Origin: Bacillota bacterium
GTDB lineage: Bacteria; Bacillota; Clostridia; Saccharofermentanales; Fastidiosipilaceae
Direction: 5' to 3'
DNA length: 49,361 nt
Assembly (NCBI GenBank): GCA_030055235.1
Contig: JASGUW010000150.1
Location: 1 to 49,361 of the forward strand
The position numbers were made by a program, and so were the translations under genes. Under the pieces are notes generated by a model. That model did no database searches and had not been told where the DNA came from. It saw only the letters and a program-made list of their open reading frames with translations. Shown here in pieces: positions 27,420 through 36,904 of this stretch (positions within the stretch are counted from its first letter, which is position 1; the number at the start of each line of letters is the position of its first letter).

Positions 27420-27562
27420 CACGCTGGCTCTGGCTGCTGCAGTTCCCAGCAATCCGCTTGCGGCGCTAGAGCACTGGCTCTGGCTGCTGCAGTCCCCAGC
27501 AATCCGCTTGCTGTACTATCCCTGTTTGCAGTCCCCAGCAATCCGCTCGCGGCGCCAGGACA
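27420..27562 (-). repeat. Tandem copies of the rex 3' end behind its stop codon
   Basis: On the minus strand the last coding segment of rex (GATTGCTGAGGGCAGCAGCC, then GGGATAG) is followed by three diverged copies beginning AGCGGATTGCTGGG and running through CTGCAGCAGCCAG or CTGCAAACAGGGATAG. The copies are 40-50 bp long and fill most of the gap to the glucokinase gene. The frame is not preserved after the rex stop. Confidence 0.8.
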
Positions 27563-28264
27563 CTATCCCTGGCTGCTGCCCTCAGCAATCTGATCGCTGC
27601 GCTGGCGCAGCTGCTGGTCCGAGAGACGTTTGGACAGCACCGACAGCGAAGCGGCGATGTTCTCGTTCTGTACGATAATGTCCTCCGGCGTGCTGAGGTG
27701 GGTAGGGGCGAAATTCCAGATGGCCTTGATCCCGGCGGCAAGCAGCAGGTCACAGACGTGCTGGGCGTGGTCGCGGGGAACCGTGATGACACCGATCTGG
27801 ACCTGGTGTTCTCGAACAACGCTGTCGAGCTCATCCAGAGGATAGATCGGGACCTCGCCGACGCGACTGCCAACGAGCTTGGGATCACTGTCAAAGCCCG
27901 CCATCAGGTTGAGGCCGTAGCCTTGAAAACCGCGATAGTTCAGCAAAGCGCTGCCCAGGTGCCCGCAGCCGACGACCACGGCATTTTTGAGATTGTTGTA
28001 GTCCAGCATGCGCGCCAGCTCATCGATCAGCGCCTGAACGTTAAAGCCCGTTCGCGGCTTTCCGCTGACGCGGGTAAGGGCCATATCCTTTCGCACCTGA
28101 ACCGGATGCAGGTTGAGATCCTCGGCGATTCGGGATGAGGAGATGATCTCAACCCCCTGTTCCCGCTGCTGGACGAGATAGCCAAAGTACTGCGGCAGAC
28201 GTCTGAGTGCCGGTTGCGGCATATTCAGTTCTGCGGCGGGGTCGGGTTTCTTCAATCGTGCCAT
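27563..28264 (-). CDS. rex: Redox-sensing transcriptional repressor Rex
   Basis: The 233-residue protein is a dimeric repressor that senses the NADH/NAD+ ratio and controls fermentation genes. An N-terminal winged helix (about residues 12-75; PALRRLPQYFGYL, SSRIAEDLNLHPVQVRKDM) precedes a Rossmann domain with VVGCGHLGSALLNY and a C-terminal domain-swapped helix. I chose the ATG at 28264 (MARLKKPDP) because AGGAGG lies just upstream; an earlier ATG at 28303 has no such site. It sits between a zinc-ribbon membrane protein gene and glucokinase, all on one strand, linking redox sensing with sugar entry. No full Rex operator (TTGTTAA-N4-TTAACAA) was found in the window. Confidence 0.95.
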   Translation of the reverse strand: MARLKKPDPAAELNMPQPALRRLPQYFGYLVQQREQGVEIISSSRIAEDLNLHPVQVRKDMALTRVSGKPRTGFNVQALIDELARMLDYNNLKNAVVVGCGHLGSALLNYRGFQGYGLNLMAGFDSDPKLVGSRVGEVPIYPLDELDSVVREHQVQIGVITVPRDHAQHVCDLLLAAGIKAIWNFAPTHLSTPEDIIVQNENIAASLSVLSKRLSDQQLRQRSDQIAEGSSQG

Positions 28265-28385
28265 CCAGGCCTCCTGAAACATATTGGGCGCGAACATAGT
28301 CATGTACGCCTACACCAAGGCATGATAAATCAATTGTACCTTGAAGGACAAGTTAAGCCAGTGTTAACAAATGCGAAACAAAGCC

Positions 28386-29195
28386 TCAGGCCAGATTCGA
28401 GCTGATCCTGAGATCACTGATGTTGGGCAGCAGAATATTGAGGACGGCGCCAAAGAGGATTGCCAGCAGCAGGATCGTGATCAGCGCCAGACGCAGCAGA
28501 CGGTCGGCGGGCAGAGACAAAAGGCTCTCCAGTGCCAGATGGTCGGCGATCTGGCAGAGGATGATGGCGGCAATCAGCAGGCAGAGCGCCTGAAGGCCGC
28601 CGCTCCTGACAAAAAACTGCCCCAGGGCCATTACCATGGCCAGATATACGGCGCCGGGCGTCAGGGCGGAGGCGAGCGCCGCGGGCCGCAGCTGACGGCG
28701 CAGCATGATGAAGTAGAGCAGCCACTTGATGGCAAAGTAGAGCAGGGGGTAGGGCAGGAAGCGCAGGAAGAGCCTGAGGCGCGTCCCCAGCGTCACATTC
28801 ACGGCAAGCTTGCGGCTGTGGTAGAGCAGCAGATTGCCGAAACTGCTGTCCAGCACAATGGCGACCTGCAGCATGGCGCTCAGGACAACGGCAAAGAAAA
28901 GAGCCGTTGCCCAGGTCACGGGACCTGCATGGGCATGACGCCGGATGGCCTGGGTTGGCTGGGTGAAGAATTCAAGCAGTTGACGCAGCCATGCGAAGAC
29001 AGAAACACTCGCCCGCCGCCAGTTAAAATTCACGGCAGAACGAGTGCGCCGCCACGTCCGTGTCTTTTTAGCCGCGGCTTCAGGCCCGGCTGCCTGCGAC
29101 TGCTCCGTTGTCTGGGCGCGTTGGCTCGCGGTGCGGCAACTGCAGGCTTCACCGGGTTTTAGTTCACGATTGCAGTAAAAACAGTAGCGTGCCAT
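28386..29195 (-). CDS. Zinc-ribbon membrane protein (Yip1-like, function unknown)
   Basis: The product is about 269 residues. It starts MARYCFYCNRELKPGEACSC, a short zinc ribbon (CxxC and CxC), followed by a polar, Ala- and Gln-rich linker with basic segments to about residue 85. Five hydrophobic helices follow (among them TWATALFFAVVLSAMLQVAIVL and LITILLLAILFGAVLNILL). This layout is common among uncharacterised Yip1-domain-like proteins of Firmicutes. I place the start at 29195 so that the zinc ribbon is at the N-terminus; the frame is open to 29309 with no good ribosome site. It lies between the MFS transporter and rex on the same strand. No function can be assigned. Confidence 0.75.
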   Translation of the reverse strand: MARYCFYCNRELKPGEACSCRTASQRAQTTEQSQAAGPEAAAKKTRTWRRTRSAVNFNWRRASVSVFAWLRQLLEFFTQPTQAIRRHAHAGPVTWATALFFAVVLSAMLQVAIVLDSSFGNLLLYHSRKLAVNVTLGTRLRLFLRFLPYPLLYFAIKWLLYFIMLRRQLRPAALASALTPGAVYLAMVMALGQFFVRSGGLQALCLLIAAIILCQIADHLALESLLSLPADRLLRLALITILLLAILFGAVLNILLPNISDLRISSNLA

Positions 29196-29348
29196 GACCA
29201 TCCTGTCCGAAGCGGTGGAGCGGGCGCGCGTGGTGCCCGTGCTCACAGCGGAATTGTAGCATGGCGAAGAAACAAAACTTCTGCCAGGTGATGAACGTGG
29301 GATGAACAAATCAGGTGAGCTCTGGTCAGGCTGCAGATTTGAGGCGAA

Positions 29349-30590
29349 TCAGGACCGCCGACCGCGCTCCGGTGAGCCGGCTCCGACACTGAGCAGGACA
29401 GAGAAAACCAGGCCGATAAGGATGCCTGTGCGAAGGCCAAGCTCGGTGACCGTGAAGCCGAATCGGGCGGCGGTATCAGCGGCTGTGGGTGCCGCCATGA
29501 CTGCCGCTGAGACAAGTCCCGCCAGCCACGGCCCCATGGCGCAGCCCAGATCGCCCGCCACCGCGAGCAGGCCGAAGAGGGCAGTGCCGCCACCGGGGTA
29601 GCGTTCGGCGGCCAGACTGGTGACGCCGGGCCACATGACGCTGACGCCCAGGCCCGCGATGGCACAGCCGGCAAGCGACAGAACCGGCCAGGGCGCGAAG
29701 GCGCTGAGCAGATAGCCCGCGCTGAGGGTGATACCGCCCACGAAGAGGGTGCGTCTGAGCCGCAGTCTGCTGCCTATCAGACCGGTGATGAAGCGTCCCG
29801 TACCCATGAGCAGGGCGAAGAGCGAAGGCCCCATGAGATCGCCTGTCACCTTGGAAACGCCAAGGCCGGCTTCGGCGAAAAAGGAGGACCACTGCGCCAT
29901 GATCTGCTCGCCCGCCCCGGCGGCCAGCATCAAAAGGAGAATGAGCCCAAAACCGCCCTGCCGCAGCAGCCGGCGGACGGGAAGGCCCGCTTCCTGCTCC
30001 TGTGGTTCGATGATCGGGACACGCGAAAAGAGGAAGGCGGCCGCAAGCGGTACCGACATCCAGAAGAGGGGCAAAAGCCACCAGCGATCTTCGCCGATGG
30101 CCAGCAGCATCAGGGTTGTCAGGATGACGACGGCCAGGTGTCCCCAGCAGTAGAAGGAGTGCAGCAGGGCCATACGGGAGGCCTTTGCCTCTCCCGGCAG
30201 AAAGTTGACGATAGGGGAGACCAGCACCTCGATCAGGCCGCCGCCGACGGCATTCAGGGTCAGGGCGATGAAGAGGGCCAGAAAGGCGTTGGGCAAAAGC
30301 TGCGGCAGAATCCCGAGTGAGAAAAGACCCAGGGCCGCCATCAGGGTGCCGAAGACGATGCTCGGGCGGTAGCCGATACGGTCGACGTAGCGGACGGCGA
30401 GCAGGTCGACGATGAGCTGGATGATGAAGTTTGCCAGAACCAGGCTGCCGAGCTGCGGGATCTCCAGGCCCAGGTCACGGCGGAAGATGACGAAGAAAAG
30501 CGGCGGCAGATTGTTGATGATCGCCTGCGTCACATAGCCCAGATAGGCCGTGCGGCGGGTGCTGTCATAGTCAGGCGGCGGCACGGCCAC
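29349..30590 (-). CDS. Major facilitator superfamily transporter, probably sugar
   Basis: The 413-residue membrane protein has about twelve hydrophobic segments and MFS-type loops (RYVDRIGYRPSIVFG between helices 2 and 3, and GSRLRLRRTLFVGG in the second half). The overall pattern recalls sugar or fucose-permease-like MFS carriers. It starts with GTG, preceded by GGGAGG. The alpha-L-fucosidase gene ends 62 bp upstream on the same strand, so uptake of fucose or a fucosylated product is a reasonable inference, though the substrate is not provable here. Confidence 0.85.
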   Translation of the reverse strand: MAVPPPDYDSTRRTAYLGYVTQAIINNLPPLFFVIFRRDLGLEIPQLGSLVLANFIIQLIVDLLAVRYVDRIGYRPSIVFGTLMAALGLFSLGILPQLLPNAFLALFIALTLNAVGGGLIEVLVSPIVNFLPGEAKASRMALLHSFYCWGHLAVVILTTLMLLAIGEDRWWLLPLFWMSVPLAAAFLFSRVPIIEPQEQEAGLPVRRLLRQGGFGLILLLMLAAGAGEQIMAQWSSFFAEAGLGVSKVTGDLMGPSLFALLMGTGRFITGLIGSRLRLRRTLFVGGITLSAGYLLSAFAPWPVLSLAGCAIAGLGVSVMWPGVTSLAAERYPGGGTALFGLLAVAGDLGCAMGPWLAGLVSAAVMAAPTAADTAARFGFTVTELGLRTGILIGLVFSVLLSVGAGSPERGRRS

Positions 30591-30652
30591 AGACCTCCCG
30601 GACGGCGGCCGTCACGAGAGGACGGCTGCGGCCTGGTGGCATGTTCACAGGA

Positions 30653-32008
30653 CTAGCGATAGCGGATACGGAAGACATCGGCGTAGCGCGCGCCGACCAT
30701 GTCGAGTGAGTCGGTCGTGAGCCCGAGCCTCGCATCATTCTGAATAAAGGGCAGAGACTGACCCGTGCGCAGGCAGGTGATGTCGGCGACCTCTCCGTCC
30801 GCATGCAGGAACAGGCGCGGCGGCATGACCGGCCAGCCGCGGTAGAGGACGAAGGCATAGTCGTGGCCGTTGCGGCGGGTATAGAGGGCGTCCCGGGAGC
30901 GGCAGGGAGAGATCCCGGACTCATAGACGGCCTCGCCGTTGTGGCGCAGCCAGTCGCCGAGTTCGCGCAGGACCGCGACGCCGCGGGAGGGCAGTTCGCC
31001 GTTCGGCTGCGGGGTGATGTTGAGAGCCAGGCTGCCGCCCTTGGCAAGGATTTCGACGAAGGTGTGGATGACCTCTTCGGGCGATTTCACCACGTCATCA
31101 TAGTGGAAGCTGAAGGAGCGGCCCAGGCTCATGCAGGTCTCCCAGGGGACGTGGATCGGCTCGGTGGGAACTTCCTGTTCGGGGGTCAGGATGTTTTCGT
31201 AAGCGCCGGGGACGGTGCGGTCGACCACGATGAGGTGGGGCTGGACACTGGCGCGCAGACGCTCGGAAAGCTCGCCGATACGGACATCCTGGTGGTTGGT
31301 GTCGGGGCGCACCCAGCCGCCGTCGAGCCAGAGACAGTCGATCTGGCCGTAGTTCGTCATCAGCTCCGTGATCTGGTTGTGGGTGAACTGGACGAAGCGC
31401 TCCCAGCGCTCGGGGTGCTCCAGGGGATCGTAGTTGGCGTTGCGGGAAGGGGCGGTGCCGTATTCAGGGACCCAGAAGTCCTGAGAGTGCCAGTCAGGCT
31501 TGGAGAAATAGGCGCCGATGGCCAGACCTTCGGCGCGGAAGGCATTGAAGAGGGCAGCCGTGATATCCGCGTGGGGATGGCTGTGGAAGGGGCAGTCGGG
31601 TGCGGTGACCTTGTAGTCGGTGTACTGGCTGTCGTACATGCAGAAGCCGTCATGGTGCTTGGTGGTGAACAGCAGGTACTTGAAGCCGCACTCGCGGGCA
31701 ATTCTGGCCCAGTGGTCGGGGCGGAAGGCGATGGGGTTGAAGGTGCGGTTGAGCTGCCGGTAGCGGGCGCGGAACTCGTCCATGTCGGAGGTCCAGCGGA
31801 TGCCGGACTGGCTCCAGTCGGCGTCGCCGTCCGAAAGCGGCCAGGATTCCGTTACGCCGAGCTGGGTGACGGGTGCCCAGTGCATCATGAAGCCGAGCTT
31901 CAGGCCGCTGTACCAGTCGAGATGCCGGGCGACCGTGGGGCTGCTCGGGGCGATATAGCCCGCCTCCTGGCTGGTTGTATGTCTGCCGTCGATGATCTGA
32001 TCTGCCAT
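30653..32008 (-). CDS. Alpha-L-fucosidase, glycoside hydrolase family 29
   Basis: The product of about 451 residues hydrolyses terminal alpha-L-fucose from glycans. GH29 features include WYSGLKLGFMMHWAP near the start, KYLLFTTKHHDGFCMYDS, GAYFSKPDWH, and IDCLWLDGGW carrying the expected nucleophile Asp, then the ETCMSLGRSFSFHYDD segment. There is no signal peptide, so it is probably intracellular and acts on imported oligosaccharides, which fits the MFS carrier gene behind it. I chose the ATG at 32008 (MADQIIDGR) because GGAGG lies eight bases upstream; the open frame extends to 32095 without one. The short length lacks a C-terminal beta-sandwich of full size. Confidence 0.92.
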   Translation of the reverse strand: MADQIIDGRHTTSQEAGYIAPSSPTVARHLDWYSGLKLGFMMHWAPVTQLGVTESWPLSDGDADWSQSGIRWTSDMDEFRARYRQLNRTFNPIAFRPDHWARIARECGFKYLLFTTKHHDGFCMYDSQYTDYKVTAPDCPFHSHPHADITAALFNAFRAEGLAIGAYFSKPDWHSQDFWVPEYGTAPSRNANYDPLEHPERWERFVQFTHNQITELMTNYGQIDCLWLDGGWVRPDTNHQDVRIGELSERLRASVQPHLIVVDRTVPGAYENILTPEQEVPTEPIHVPWETCMSLGRSFSFHYDDVVKSPEEVIHTFVEILAKGGSLALNITPQPNGELPSRGVAVLRELGDWLRHNGEAVYESGISPCRSRDALYTRRNGHDYAFVLYRGWPVMPPRLFLHADGEVADITCLRTGQSLPFIQNDARLGLTTDSLDMVGARYADVFRIRYR

Positions 32009-32196
32009 GTGCGTTCCTCCACTGCTGCTGCGGGCCTTTGCCTGACCCTGCTGCCTACACTCACGGCCTGCCATTGTTAACCAGAACTCCTGCAAATGCC
32101 AGTGGGTTTGGAGCGATTCGGCGCTTTGGCCTCAAGCGGACGCAATTATGGGGATAGAGGTGGTCAACTTGGCCTGATAGCCGGGTCTTTTCCGGG

Positions 32197-32220
32197 AACA
32201 GATTCAAATATTAATCTGTT
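32197..32220 (-). promoter_or_regulatory. 24-bp inverted repeat upstream of the fucosidase gene
   Basis: AACAGATT (32197-32204) and AATCTGTT (32213-32220) form perfect 8-bp arms around an AT-rich 8-bp centre, about 190 bp before the fucosidase start. The symmetry suits a dimeric repressor. No matching -35 and -10 pair was identified, so the role is inferred. Confidence 0.4.
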
Positions 32221-33237
32221 TGTTAATGGAGAGATAAAAACTGACACACAAGCCGATTTTTTGCTCGTTGCATACCCTACCCATCTATCCCAGACGCCGT
32301 TATCCCGACTCCGCTGGTTTCCAGAAGGCTGCTCCGGAGTCGGGGCACGTCAAGATTGTCAGAACGTGAGTGATCACGTTAAGAGAACGGCTGAGATGGG
32401 AAAAGCCGCGCACGCCTCGAAGCGGCGTGCAGCGACCAGGATAGGAGTGCCTGGGTCGGCTGAATGTGTTTCTCTCTGGCGAGTCAAAGATCCAGTCTTT
32501 TGCCTCTTCGATGCGTTCCAGCTTATGCGGATAAACCTTGCCGATCGCCGCCGTTTTTCATTCCTATCATTTCAATCTACGCTCAGGGTTCTGCGCCCAG
32601 TGCCAACAATTACGATTGCTGTGGAAGAGAACATCAAAAATGCACCCAGGAGTTCAAGCTGCGCTAAACAGCGGTGTTGCAGGTCTTTCGAGGAGAACTC
32701 GGGAAAAGGTTTTACCCGTCCTGACAGATAAGACGCACACCATCCGAAGTCAGAGAAATATCATCAGCGCCCCTTATCAGACAACATAGCGATTCTTACC
32801 ATCAGAAGCCTCATAAAGAACCTGAGTGCCGGCAGGGTATGATTCACGCCCGGGGCGTGATATACGCCCGGGGCAGCACGGGAAAAACCGCCGAAATACG
32901 CTTGCCTCAGTCAAGCCTTTAAGAAGTCTGCGGCCGCCTGTCCCTCCTTTCGCATCTCTTTTCTTAAGCAAACGGAAGCAATCGTTGATACAGCGCTAAG
33001 GCTGTGAAATGCTTTTGTGCGAAAAAGCTACGACTAAGCCAAACCACTCAGCATTTGCTTCTGAGGCACGCCTGAACAAAACTTGAAGCTTCGCAGAGAT
33101 GATTGTGTCTGCTTGAATTCAGCTTGTCTGCCGATTTTGGCGGACATCACACAGCTTGGCGAAATCGTCTGGGTGGCTGTGGTATGTTGACCAATACGGG
33201 TTGCCATCAGGCGACTCAAACAGAAGAGGAGTCAAAC
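32221..33237. other. Intergenic region before the aro cluster, no supportable gene
   Basis: No open frame here has family resemblance or a ribosome site. Visible structures are the palindrome TCACGCC-CGG-GGCGTGA (32844-32860), with its half repeated just after it, and a 7-bp stem GTCTGCC/GGCGGAC (33126-33145) about 90 bp before aroF. The aroF promoter must lie here, but I cannot place it. Confidence 0.4.
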
Positions 33238-34260
33238 ATGATTATCGTTATGCGGCCCGGAGCGCCGGAGGCCGATATCGCCCGCATTCAGAAGCTGCTC
33301 GCCGCGCGCGGCCTGGGTGCCCATACATCTATTGGTGAAAGCCTGACCATCATCGGCGTGGTAGGGGATAAGTCACGCCTGGATACCGAGCAGCTCAGTC
33401 TGCTTCCGGGTGTCGAAAAACTCGTTCCCATCATGGAGCCGTACAAGCTCGCCAGCCTGACCTTCCATCCCGGGCGCACCTCGTTCACGATCAAGGGCGT
33501 GGAGTTCGGCGGCCATGAGCTGGTGCAGATCGCAGGTCCCTGCGCCGTCGAAAGCGAGGAGCAGCTTGAGATCACCGCGGCCGCTGTGGCCCGTGCCGGA
33601 GCGAAGGTCCTGCGCGGCGGTGCCTATAAGCCGCGCACTTCGCCCTATTCGTTTCAGGGCCTGGAGCGCGAGGGGCTGCGCATGCTGCGCCAGGCCGCCG
33701 ACCGCCATGGTTTGCTGGTCATTTCGGAGATCACATCGGAGGTGGATCTGGAGGAAGCCGCCGAGTATGTCGACATTGTCCAGATCGGCGCGCGCAATTC
33801 GCAGAACTTCCGCCTGCTCTCAGCCGTCGGGCGCTCGGGTCTGCCGGTGCTGCTGAAACGCGGATTTGCGGAGAGCATCGACGAGCTGCTCTCCTCGACG
33901 GAGTATATCCTGAGCGAAGGCAACTACCGCCTCATTCTCTGCGAACGTGGCATCCGCACCTTTGAGACCGCCACCCGCTCGACGCTGGATCTCAGCGCCG
34001 TGCCGGTGCTGCGGGAGAAAACGCATCTGCCGGTCTTTGTCGATCCTTCGCATGCTGCAGGCAAAGCCAGCCTGGTCGCCCCGCTCGCCCGCGCCGCGGT
34101 GGCCGCCGGCGCCGACGGCCTGATCATAGAGGTGCATCCGGATCCGCCGCAGGCGCGCTCCGACGCCGCCCAGCAGCTGACGCCCGGGCAGTATGCTGAG
34201 CTCTCTGTTGAGCTCGCCCGCATCGCCGCCGTCATGAGCCGCGGCCCGGACCCCGCATGA
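33238..34260 (+). CDS. aroF: 3-deoxy-7-phosphoheptulonate (DAHP) synthase, type I-beta, copy 1
   Basis: The 340-residue enzyme condenses phosphoenolpyruvate and erythrose 4-phosphate in the first step of the shikimate pathway. It has an N-terminal ferredoxin-like domain (about 1-75; [14 protein letters not shown]), as in Thermotoga-type enzymes, where it mediates feedback inhibition. The barrel follows with [34 protein letters not shown] and FVDPSHAAG, covering metal and substrate residues. I chose the ATG at 33238 since AAGAGGA precedes it. It overlaps tyrA by four bases, so the two are coupled, suggesting this copy serves or responds to tyrosine. A second, diverged copy lies at 37627. Confidence 0.95.
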   Translation: MIIVMRPGAPEADIARIQKLLAARGLGAHTSIGESLTIIGVVGDKSRLDTEQLSLLPGVEKLVPIMEPYKLASLTFHPGRTSFTIKGVEFGGHELVQIAGPCAVESEEQLEITAAAVARAGAKVLRGGAYKPRTSPYSFQGLEREGLRMLRQAADRHGLLVISEITSEVDLEEAAEYVDIVQIGARNSQNFRLLSAVGRSGLPVLLKRGFAESIDELLSSTEYILSEGNYRLILCERGIRTFETATRSTLDLSAVPVLREKTHLPVFVDPSHAAGKASLVAPLARAAVAAGADGLIIEVHPDPPQARSDAAQQLTPGQYAELSVELARIAAVMSRGPDPA

Positions 34261-35405
34261 TTCCGGAGGCTTTGGAGTCGGCCCCAATGCGCCTCGCCAT
34301 TCTCGGCCTGGGCCTGGTGGGCGGCTCGGTCGCCCGCGCCCTGTGTGCCGGGAGCGGGAGCGGGGAGGAGGTCCGGATCATCGGCTGTGACCGTGATGGG
34401 GCTTCGCTTGAGGCAGCCATCGCGGACGGCGTCATTGACCAGGCGCTCGTGATCGATGCTGCACACCCGGACTCAAACGACTGGTCCGCCCTGGCCGGCT
34501 CCGACCTCATCCTGATCTGCCTGCCCACGCCCCTGATCCCGCCGGTCGCCCGCAGCCTGGCGGCGGCGCTGCCCGGGGCACTGCTCATGGACGCCGCCAG
34601 CGTCAAGCGCCCGGTGCTCGACGCCGTCTGCGGCCTGCGCTTCATCGGCAGCCATCCCATGGCCGGCTCCGAGCGCCAGGGCTATGCCGTCTCGACGCCG
34701 CGCCTCTTTGAGGACGCCGTCTGGTGCCTGGTCCCCCCGGCCGTGGACGACGCCGCCTATCCCGGCGATGCCGCCGCCGATCTGGCGCTGGCAGCCGGCC
34801 TGGTGACGCGCCTCGGCGCCCGTCCTCTGGTTCTTGACGCAGCCGCCCACGATGCCGCCGTTGCCGCCATCAGCCACCTGCCGCACGTCGTCGCCGCGGC
34901 CCTGGTCAACGCCGCGATCGGTGGCGCCGACGAGCAGACAGCCGGCCTGGCCGCCGGCGGCTTCCGCGACATCACCCGCATCGCCGCCAGCGACGGCGCC
35001 CTCTGGCGCGGCATCTGCCTGGAAAACCGCGGCCCGCTGCTGGAGAGCCTGACGCGCTTTGAGACGGAGATGGCCCGCTTCCGGGCGGCCCTGGAGGCGG
35101 ATGACCCGGCGGCCCTGGAAGCACTGTTCGCTGCGGCGGCCCAGAGCCGCGCCGGCATTCCGGCAAGCGGGCATGGAGCTTTGCCTATAGATGCCTCTCT
35201 CAGCCTGGATATCCTAGACTGCCCCGGCTCCCTGGCCCGCATCACGACCCTGCTCGGCGACGCCGGGATCAGCATCCGCAATCTGGCCATTCTGCATGCC
35301 CGCCAGTACGAGGGCGGCCGCCTCCGCGTCTATCTCGGCGAGCGCGGTCAGCTCGGGCTGGCGCAGGCGATTCTGGAACGGGCCGGCTACCAGGTCGGTC
35401 CCTGA
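34257..35405 (+). CDS. tyrA: Prephenate dehydrogenase with C-terminal ACT domain
   Basis: The 382-residue NAD-dependent enzyme converts prephenate to 4-hydroxyphenylpyruvate for tyrosine synthesis. The Rossmann motif [13 protein letters not shown] lies near residue 17, and the catalytic-His segment [13 protein letters not shown] near 130. A helical dimerisation domain follows, and an ACT domain covers about 310-382 ([24 protein letters not shown]), which probably binds tyrosine. The ATG at 34257 overlaps the aroF stop as ATGA; an alternative ATG at 34287 has GGAG about ten bases upstream and starts right at the Rossmann fold, so the true start may be there. Confidence 0.93.
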   Translation: MIPEALESAPMRLAILGLGLVGGSVARALCAGSGSGEEVRIIGCDRDGASLEAAIADGVIDQALVIDAAHPDSNDWSALAGSDLILICLPTPLIPPVARSLAAALPGALLMDAASVKRPVLDAVCGLRFIGSHPMAGSERQGYAVSTPRLFEDAVWCLVPPAVDDAAYPGDAAADLALAAGLVTRLGARPLVLDAAAHDAAVAAISHLPHVVAAALVNAAIGGADEQTAGLAAGGFRDITRIAASDGALWRGICLENRGPLLESLTRFETEMARFRAALEADDPAALEALFAAAAQSRAGIPASGHGALPIDASLSLDILDCPGSLARITTLLGDAGISIRNLAILHARQYEGGRLRVYLGERGQLGLAQAILERAGYQVGP

Positions 35406-35486
35406 TGCAGCGGTATTGGAACCCACATGTAATGACGGCCGGGCAGTGCCGCTGTGCCCGCGCCAGGTTCGGAAGGAGTTCTCTAA

Positions 35487-36896
35487 ATGCGTCCTGATGT
35501 AAAGCCCACCCGACGATATGCTCTCATCGGTCATCCCCTTGGCCACAGCCTGTCGCCCGTCATCCACGCTGAGATCGATCACCTGACCGGCGCCTCCAAT
35601 CGTTATGATTTATGCGAAGTCCCACCGGAGGAACTCGCCGCCCGCCTGCCGCGGCTTCTGGAGCAGTATGACGGCCTCAACGTCACCATTCCGCATAAGG
35701 AACGCGTGATTCCCCTGCTCACTTCGCTTGATCCACGCGCCAAGGCTCTTGGCGCCGTCAACACTATCAACTGTCAGCTGGGCCGTGGCCATAACACCGA
35801 TGCCGGTGGGGTGCGTCCGGATCTTGGCGATGTTGAGGGGGCCAGGGTTCTCATCATCGGGGCGGGAGGCGTGGCGCGTACGCTGGCGGCTCTGGTTCTG
35901 GAGATGGGATGCAAAGAACTCCTCATCACCGGCCGCAGCCCTGAGCGTGTGGAGCGTTTCGTTGCCGATATTGCGCGCGGCCTCGAGCGCCGCCGGGTCC
36001 ACAGCGTGACCCCGGACGGGCTCGGCGAGCTGCTGCTGCGCCGCGAGGGAGCCTTCGACCTGATCATCAACGCGACGGCCGCCGGCATGTGGCCCGCCGT
36101 CGGCGAGCTGCCGCTCGAGCGCGGCCTGCTTGAGGCGCTTTTCGATGCCGGGCGGCCGCATGTTTTCGACGCCGTCTACAACCCGCCGGCGACGCGCCTG
36201 CTGCTGCTGGCGCGCTCGGCCGGACTCCGGGCCACGGGCGGCCTGGCCATGCTCTGGCGTCAGGCCGTCCTGGCCCGCCAGATCTGGGAGCCCGACAATG
36301 AAGCCCTGGGCGCTCTGATTACGCCGTCGCCCGAGACACTCGGGCGGCTGGCCCGCGAGCTCTGGCGCCACTTTGGCCAGCGCATTGTGCTGACCGGCTT
36401 CGTCGGTTCCGGGAAGGGCGTCGTCGTCGCCCGCCTGCCGCAGGCATTCGGGCTCGGCGGGCTTGGCGTCAGCGATCTCGACGACGCCTTCGCCGCAGCG
36501 ACGGGGCAGCACAGCCCGGCCTGGCAGCGCGAGCACGGCGAGGCGCGCTTCCGCCAGATGGAGCGCCAGGTCCTCGACGAGCTGCTCGCCACCCCCGGCA
36601 GCCAGGTCATCGCCACCGGGGCCGGCACCCTGATCCAGCCCGGCCTGGCGGAGCACGTGCACGACAGGAACGCCCTGGTCGTCTGGCTCAACGCGCCGCT
36701 GGGCCTGATCCTGGAGCGCTTCCGGCCGGCCTTCGAGCGGGCGGGGGCGGGCGCCGCCGAGCTGCGCGAGCAGACCGAGCGCCTCTACCGCCAGCGCCTG
36801 GCGCTCTACCGCGAGGCCGCCGACCTGATGATAGACGCCGGCGGCACCCCCGACCAGGTGGCGCGGCGCATCGCCCACGCGCTGGAGCTGGCGTAA
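35487..36896 (+). CDS. aroEK: Shikimate dehydrogenase-shikimate kinase fusion
   Basis: The 469-residue protein joins two consecutive pathway enzymes. Residues 1-280 are AroE: GHPLGHSLSP shikimate site, NVTIPHKE with the catalytic Lys, NTDAGG with its Asp, GAGGVART for NADP, and a closing MLWRQAVLARQIW. Residues about 295-469 are AroK: a P-loop GFVGSGKG, DLDDAF, GEARFRQMER, ATGAGTLI, and the lid and base-binding RFRPAFE and YRQRLALYREAADL. The P-loop ends in Gly where kinases have Ser or Thr that binds magnesium, and ATGGG reads ATGAG, so kinase activity may be altered. AAGGAG lies nine bases before the ATG. The bifunctional order dehydrogenase-kinase is unusual in bacteria to my knowledge. 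Confidence 0.9.
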   Translation: MRPDVKPTRRYALIGHPLGHSLSPVIHAEIDHLTGASNRYDLCEVPPEELAARLPRLLEQYDGLNVTIPHKERVIPLLTSLDPRAKALGAVNTINCQLGRGHNTDAGGVRPDLGDVEGARVLIIGAGGVARTLAALVLEMGCKELLITGRSPERVERFVADIARGLERRRVHSVTPDGLGELLLRREGAFDLIINATAAGMWPAVGELPLERGLLEALFDAGRPHVFDAVYNPPATRLLLLARSAGLRATGGLAMLWRQAVLARQIWEPDNEALGALITPSPETLGRLARELWRHFGQRIVLTGFVGSGKGVVVARLPQAFGLGGLGVSDLDDAFAAATGQHSPAWQREHGEARFRQMERQVLDELLATPGSQVIATGAGTLIQPGLAEHVHDRNALVVWLNAPLGLILERFRPAFERAGAGAAELREQTERLYRQRLALYREAADLMIDAGGTPDQVARRIAHALELA

Positions 36897-36904
36897 CGGC
36901 TGCG

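Noticed and set aside
28345-28375. Possible Rex operator upstream of rex (GTTAA...TTAACAA)
   Set aside because: Only the right half matches TTGTTAA-N4-TTAACAA; at the correct spacing the left half reads TTAAGCC.
32096-32731. 211-codon open frame upstream of the fucosidase
   Set aside because: No plausible ribosome site, no domain resemblance and irregular codon use compared with neighbours.
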